From: Boswellia sacra
Lineage: Eukaryota > Streptophyta > Magnoliopsida > Sapindales > Burseraceae
DNA length: 64,000 bases
Reading direction: 5' to 3'
Assembly: GCA_013180625.2 (NCBI GenBank)
Contig: SNVD02002649.1
Location: 1 to 64,000 of the forward strand
The position numbers were made by a program, and so were the translations under genes. A model generated the notes under the pieces. It was not told the DNA's origin. It ran no database searches and saw only the letters and a list, made by a program, of their open reading frames with translations. Below are positions 58,686 to 64,000 of the stretch, piece after piece; the stretch's first letter is position 1; each line of letters begins with the position of its first letter.

Positions 58686-59290
58686 CGACTAATTATTTTC
58701 AATCAATTAGTACATCTTCTTTTAAGAGGAAAATTAAAGAAAAATTAAAGAATCAGATGCACGCAATATCTTGCACAATAATCGCGCGAACACACAAATA
58801 TTTCTGCAATCGCAAATAAAAAAAATTAAGAATACAAATGTTTATGTTGGTTACCTTGAACTATCACTGGAAAAAAAAAAAAACGAATCCCCTAATTACC
58901 TAACAAATAATCCAATATATAAAGATACTGAGAGAGTAAAAATTAAAGGGTTAAATAAAAAAGCCAATTTTGTTCATCAAATATAACCACTAATATACTG
59001 GTAATAAAAATTTAGGGACCAAATTAACTTTCAGACTTTTCAAATTACCTTTTACCTTTGAATAAATATGCTATGCCTTACTTAGCCATCGGTTCTTCTT
59101 TTTTTTTAATTAAAATTATAATTACAATTAAAAATGATATTTTTCACTCTTTTATGTCGCAGTTTGAACTCCCTTCCAAATGAAACACTTCGTCAATCAC
59201 AATAAACTTCGGCCATGGCGAATCCAACATAATTAATTCATCATTAATTAAGGAAGTCAAACAATTCGATAATTTTTTTTTTGTAAAATA
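58686..59290. other. Duplicated flank segment with empty CACTA site
   Basis: Paralog of 10040-10213 plus 14662-15390. At about 58852-58866 it reads CCTTGAACTATCACTGG, where the other copy has CCTTAAACTCTAA, the CACTA element, then TAAGTGG. No gene is seen. Confidence 0.8.
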
Positions 59291-59869
59291 ATTGAAAAAT
59301 GGTAGCCCAATTTGATGAATTATGTGAGAGAAAGTTGCTAGAAAATTTGAGTGCTCAAGCTGCTGGAGATGTGAAAATGGATGGAGAAATTGATTTCCGT
59401 TCATGTGTAAAATTACAAAGGGACTCTATTTGTAGACATGAGAACCGCCTCATGCCACCCCTCTTCGCCACTTAGGTGCTACCATGACAAGAGCAAATTA
59501 TTTACAATTGGCCAAAATATTAGCCAATAACATTCACACAACACAAAAGCTAATAGCTCATTTTGCAAGAAATGATTGACAAATGGTCAAAAATCCATCA
59601 TGCAATTTACAACACTCCCATTTTAATTCCACCATTTAAAATAATTGTATTTGACTTTATTAAGAAAAAGCTCAGTGGGACAAAAATCAAAGTTAAGAAA
59701 TACAATTATATAATAAATTATATAGTGATGTTGGACATGCTTCTATTGCCCCATTAATAACATTGTTAAGAAACCTGATAGGACAAAACCTGGCCGAAGG
59801 AAAAAAGAGTTCAATTCACATGTGTCCATAATGCTCCCTCTGGTAACTACTCCCCTTGATCATGGCAGA
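59291..59869. other. Intergenic sequence
   Basis: No supported gene is seen. Confidence 0.4.
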
Positions 59870-60720
59870 AGAACTTTTGTCAAATTGGTTGCTTGTTGAG
59901 TCCTCGCATACAGATCTTGTATACTAATTTCTCAAATGTTGTAAAGTCTTGGTGAGCAAATCTGTAAGATTGTCATTAGAACGTATCTACTTCACGTCGA
60001 TCTTATAGTGAAGTCCATGTGTGTAGAAGAACTCAGGTACAATGTGCCTCGTTTTGTCTCCTTTGATGTATCCTCCACTAACTTGAGCAATACACGTTGC
60101 TATCTTCATATGTAATTGTTGGAGGATCTATAGTAGAAGATAACTTGCATGAACTCTGGATATGTTGAATAACCGATCATAACCATACACATTCTTTGTT
60201 AGCCTCATGCCATGCAAGTATTTCAAAGCAGTTAGAAGAAATAGCAACCAAACTTTGCATAGTAGATCGCCATGAAATTGTAATTCAGTTATAAGCAAAA
60301 ACATATCTAGTTCGTGCTCAAGCTTTATGGGAATAAGATAAATAGCTGGCATTAGCATATCCAACTAAACTAGGATTTTCAAAAGGCTCATATGAAAGGA
60401 ATAATTGCAAATCAGTAGTTCCCCAAAGATAATGAAAAATATGTTTGATTTCATTCAAATGCCGTCTAGTAGGTGCAAAAATAAACCTTGCTAACAAATT
60501 AACTGCAAATGCAATAGTGGGTTTAGTACATTGTGTCAAATACATTAATGTACCTATCGTGTTCAAATATAGTATTTTAAGACCAATTAACTGTTCATTA
60601 TCCTCTTCATGACAAAATAGATCCTTTTTAGAATCAATGGATCTAGCAACCATTGGGGTACTCAACGTATGAGCTTTATCCATATTGAACCGTCTTAAAA
60701 CTTTTTTTTATATGTGTTGA
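59870..60720 (-). pseudogene. Ty1/copia reverse transcriptase end and RNase H remnant
   Basis: On the minus strand, 60683-60318 reads MDKAHTLSTPMVARSIDSKK, TIGTLMYLTQCTKPTIAFAV, RRHLNEIKHIFHYLWGTTDL and LVGYANASYLSYSHKA. It continues, with shifts, into the RNase H tail (AISWRSTKQSL-like, about 60290-60130). Compared with active copies the Asp of the CTRPDIAFAV motif is Thr. No LTR is recognised. Confidence 0.8.
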
Positions 60721-61380
60721 TTGATAAACAAATATGCTGTCAGATTTGTAAATAATAAAATATTTGTTGCTTTGAATCTCAACAGTCCCTGACCCATCGT
60801 GTCTCATGCTATGTCATATTATATTTGACAATAAACGTTTATAAAGTAAACTAAAAAAAAAAAAAAGTTGAATAGCTGTTAATTAAAAAAATCATCGCAT
60901 TTGGTCCATTTGATTTATGTAACATGCATAACGTGATATGTTTCCATTATACCCTATTGCATTAGCACAATACTATATGATCTCTTGCAAAAGCACGTGT
61001 GATAGCATGGTGATTGTCCATTTTATCCCTTTTAATGTTTTCAATTTGCGACGTTATAACTTTAACTCTTCGCAAGAATTGTTTTCAACAATCAAGGGTT
61101 GAAACAAATATGATTCTCTTCATATGCCTGCTAAAGTATGAAAACATGGGTGTCTAAGTCTATTTGAACAGTGTCGGTTTGCAGTGTTACCTCTTCAATC
61201 TCACGGGGCCATCCAAATTAATTATTTTTCTCTTTAAATATATTTTTGAAGCTTACGACATAATATCTTTCAAATCTATTTTTTAGCCACATTAATACAT
61301 TAATATTATTAAATTAGTGACTGAAATACATTTAATAGTCATTATATATCTTGAAGAAGCAAGAAGTAACAGTAGATCTT
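60721..61380. other. Intergenic AT-rich sequence
   Basis: No feature is seen. Confidence 0.4.
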
Positions 61381-61800
61381 ATTATGCGGTCCATTTGAGA
61401 TTCTTAGACATATAAAAATAATAATAATAATAATAACAAAAAGATATCTTCAAAAATCTTTTCGAGTAGTGCATGTACAAATTTTTTAACTCCAAAAGTC
61501 AAAGAGATTTTTCAATCCATAAGTTTTTTTTCGGCTAATTAAATTTAAATTTGATTGATATGTTAATTACGGCATAGTTTTTGCGAAATGGCCAGAAATG
61601 GTTCTTTCTTAGATGGATTAAGAAAATTTTTGTCCTTAAAAATTTTCTTTGTAGGTTGCTTCCTAATATGTCATTCCATCACGAACATAAGAGAAATAGA
61701 AACTTGGTTTTACATTTGCCACTACTAAATTGCCATGATTTCCAATTATTTTTGCGTATTCTAAAATGTTAAAAGATATCAAGGCTACAGGTTTCTTATA
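61381..61800 (+). pseudogene. Decayed copy of the cysteine-rich peptide locus
   Basis: 61385-61520 follows 57415-57570 (TCCATTTGAGATTCT, ATCTTCAAA, AACTCCAAAAGTCAAA). ATGGCCAGAAATGG at 61589 repeats the gene's start. The Cys domain is then missing: the next sequence reads without Cys spacing, and 61700-61795 rejoins the 3' flank seen at 58365-58480. So about 700 bases, including the coding body, are lost or replaced. Confidence 0.65.
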
Positions 61801-62920
61801 ATAAAATATATCGTCTTTGTAAATTTTACTGTTAAAAACAGGGCATTTCGTGTGAAAAAGAAGTGTAGCTTCTTTATGGACTAATATTATCGGTTGTGAG
61901 GCCTAAATGATGTAACCGCTGGGCCTGACCAATTGGGCTGTCTTTCTCCTTGTGTTTGTAAAATAAATATACCAATAATTATGATTCATGATCTCTTATT
62001 AGCACAATAAAGAGTACTTATACAAGTAGCATAGGCTAAAAAATATAATTCTTTAATGTTCCTATGAATAAAATAATTGTATCAATACAAAAGTTCCACA
62101 ATTAGGAAAAGAGTCAGATGCAATGCCTTGCACAATAATCGCACACAAAAGTTATATTTACAGTGAAAAATAATAAGAAGACACAAAATTCACCTCAGTT
62201 TAGACTTAAATTTCTATAAGTTTATAACAAAATAATAATAATAATAAATAAATAAATCTACTAATAAAAAAAAAACATACAATACAATGACTCTATGACA
62301 CAATATTTATATTTGTGGTATCTAACAATTTAAGTCAGAGTATTTAAAGATATTATGATAGAGTAAAGATTAAAGCTTATATAAACGATATATTCTTTAT
62401 TATAATATGATCAGATGATTTGTTTAACATAATAAATGTTATAATCTCGTTGATATTAAAAAAAAAATCTAATTTGACAATTTATACCACATTTGAAATC
62501 AATATCCAAAAATAATACTTTCCTTTGTAATTTTCGCATACTGGAAAACACTTAATTATATAATTTGAATATCTATCAAAGGAAGTAGGCAACTCATCAA
62601 TTAATTTTTTCTTTTCACTACTCGAAGGCAAACCAAAGGAGAAAGGTATATGGATTCTAAATGATTTGAAGGCACATGGCACAAATATTATTGCCATGCA
62701 TCATTGCGTCCAAGACTACCTTAGGATTTAATTGTCATTATCATGTAGGCACTGATAGTAAATCATGAAATAAATAAACGGCAGTTAAAAGATCTAACCT
62801 CCACCACAGCTATCATATTCTGATCAAATGCCCAAAACAATTCAAATACAATTATTAATTTTTCTAGTACATACAAGCTCAAATCTCATGCAATGATGAA
62901 AAACACAAACTAGTCTTGTT
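61801..62920. other. Duplicated flank segment (paralog of 43.99-44.49 kb)
   Basis: No gene is seen. Matches 44090-44440 at 61980-62300 and around 44450-44480 at 62870-62905. The part between (62340-62860) has no counterpart there. Confidence 0.65.
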
Positions 62921-62967
62921 GAAGTAGTGCTACTCTCACAAATTCTATATATAAATTGATATAGCAC

Positions 62968-63568
62968 CAGTGGTGGACCCAGGATTTTATTAAACAGGGG
63001 TATCATGCATATATTAATATTTATAAATTATTATCCATCTTGATGATATAAAAAAATCCTTAGATTGAAGATATAATTAACTTTGTTCTATAAAAAGGTT
63101 TCTCAAATATAATATTTTAATGATTATACTATTTTTTTGTAATTAATATAAATAAACAAATAATAAAAAGAAAGACTATATAATAGATAGTTTTATAAAC
63201 CTTATAGAAGAGTTAGTCATTATTGTTCCTTCGGAATTTTTTGTATTTGTACTCTTCTAGTAACAATTTATAGAATCAACTACATAATTTATTTAGAATT
63301 AAGGTTAAAAAAGTATAAAAATTTATTTACAAACAAAAACTTTATTAATTAAATATGATGTAAACTTGCATTGTTGGATGGATGAAAGGTCTATATTGTT
63401 GTGTGCATAGTCTAAAACTAAGAGAGAGTTCTAGCATTTGGGAAAAAAAGAATAGTAAAAACTTGATATTAGATTTTTTTTTTTTTAATTTCTAAATAAG
63501 GGTAATCAAGCAAATATCTATAATAAGGGGGTCTTAAAGTCTTTTCCAAATTTTGGGGGCCCCCGCTA
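62968..63568. mobile_element. Possible hAT-like MITE
   Basis: Begins CAGTGGTGGACCCAGGATTT, an end often seen in plant hAT-type short elements. It finishes AATTTTGGGGGCCCCCGCTAG, whose complement is partly similar. It lies in a stretch (about 62919-63730) that is absent from the paralogous segment at 44490. A clean 8-base duplication is not seen (TATAGCAC against TATGCATG). Confidence 0.45.
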
Positions 63569-64000
63569 GTATGCATGTCTTCCTATGTGTGGCATTACTT
63601 ATTTATGCATACATCATCACCCTTCATTAAATGAGTTGATTTTCTATACATTTTATTCTATTCACCTAATAATACACGAGTTTATATGCATCAGTTTGTT
63701 GAAAAGGTTTATAAAACTAGCATTATTTATCTTGTTAAATCAAAGACCCCAAAAGAGTACACTCAACTCTCTTTCTATTCCTATTTTTGTTCCTTAATTG
63801 CTCTTTTTCCATCGAGAAGTGCTTAATATATGAGTTAATGAATGGGTAACTCTTTGATGTTTAATGCCACTAACTGGAAAAATAATGAATGTGGACGTAA
63901 TTTATCTAATTTAATGGGCCATTTTATTAATCTTTAACGTGCTTTATCAATTTCAAAATTAAATTTGAAATTAAACAAAGATTGTATAAATACATTTAAC
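63569..64000. other. Duplicated flank segment, end of window
   Basis: 63735-63990 matches 44500-44760. No gene is seen. Confidence 0.75.

Overview
This is a plant nuclear window, almost certainly from a eudicot. It is AT-rich, its gene fragments carry GT-AG introns, and most of it is nested transposable elements: Ty3/gypsy Athila-like, chromovirus and Tat/Ogre-like elements, Ty1/copia elements and CACTA DNA transposons. The host-gene fragments (ARGONAUTE4-like, plant B3, La, plastidial glucan phosphorylase, LOG) are also plant-type. I cannot name the species. Only one short gene looks intact: a secreted 84-residue cysteine-rich peptide at 57677-57931.

Layout. 1-4457: 3' part of an Athila-like retrotransposon (gag remnant, no pol, 3' LTR). 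4458-10027: three captured gene fragments. These are a La exon, an AGO4-like pseudogene on the minus strand, and inside that pseudogene, in opposite orientation, a B3-domain gene fragment whose 3' exon is repeated six times. The block ends in a CACTA-like terminus. 10214-14661: a non-autonomous CACTA element with TAA target duplication, carrying exons of a plastidial alpha-glucan phosphorylase; a paralogous copy near 58.86 kb is the empty site. 17236-22027: a gag-only Ty1/copia element on the minus strand with two LTRs and a perfect TTAAT target duplication. 23007-27950: 3' half of a second Athila-like element on the minus strand. 27992-30070 and 45714-48340: two decayed Tat/Ogre-like LTRs. 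30441-43987: the 3' end of a chromovirus whose LTR is split by a third, nearly full-length Athila-like element (33132-42812). 44930-45655 and 59870-60720: copia pol relics. 50440-56190: an element bounded by inverted repeats, holding an array of GCACGAC/GTCGTGC hairpins. 57.4-64 kb: the cysteine-rich peptide gene with decayed paralogous flanks, which also occur at 10, 14.7, 16.5, 22.3, 44 and 56.5 kb.

Most notable observation. Two separate Athila-like elements, on opposite strands and with clearly different LTRs, carry an intronless copy of a LOG-type cytokinin-activating enzyme (39472-40110 and 26329-26942). Both copies sit at the same place, after a conserved block downstream of pol and before the 3' untranslated region, and both end in the same C-terminal tail. 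The third element has the same flanks but no LOG. This suggests one ancient capture of a cytokinin-biosynthesis gene by a retrotransposon lineage, followed by long co-transmission. Both copies here are broken.

All coding calls come from reading the translations and comparing them with family motifs I know. No database search was run.
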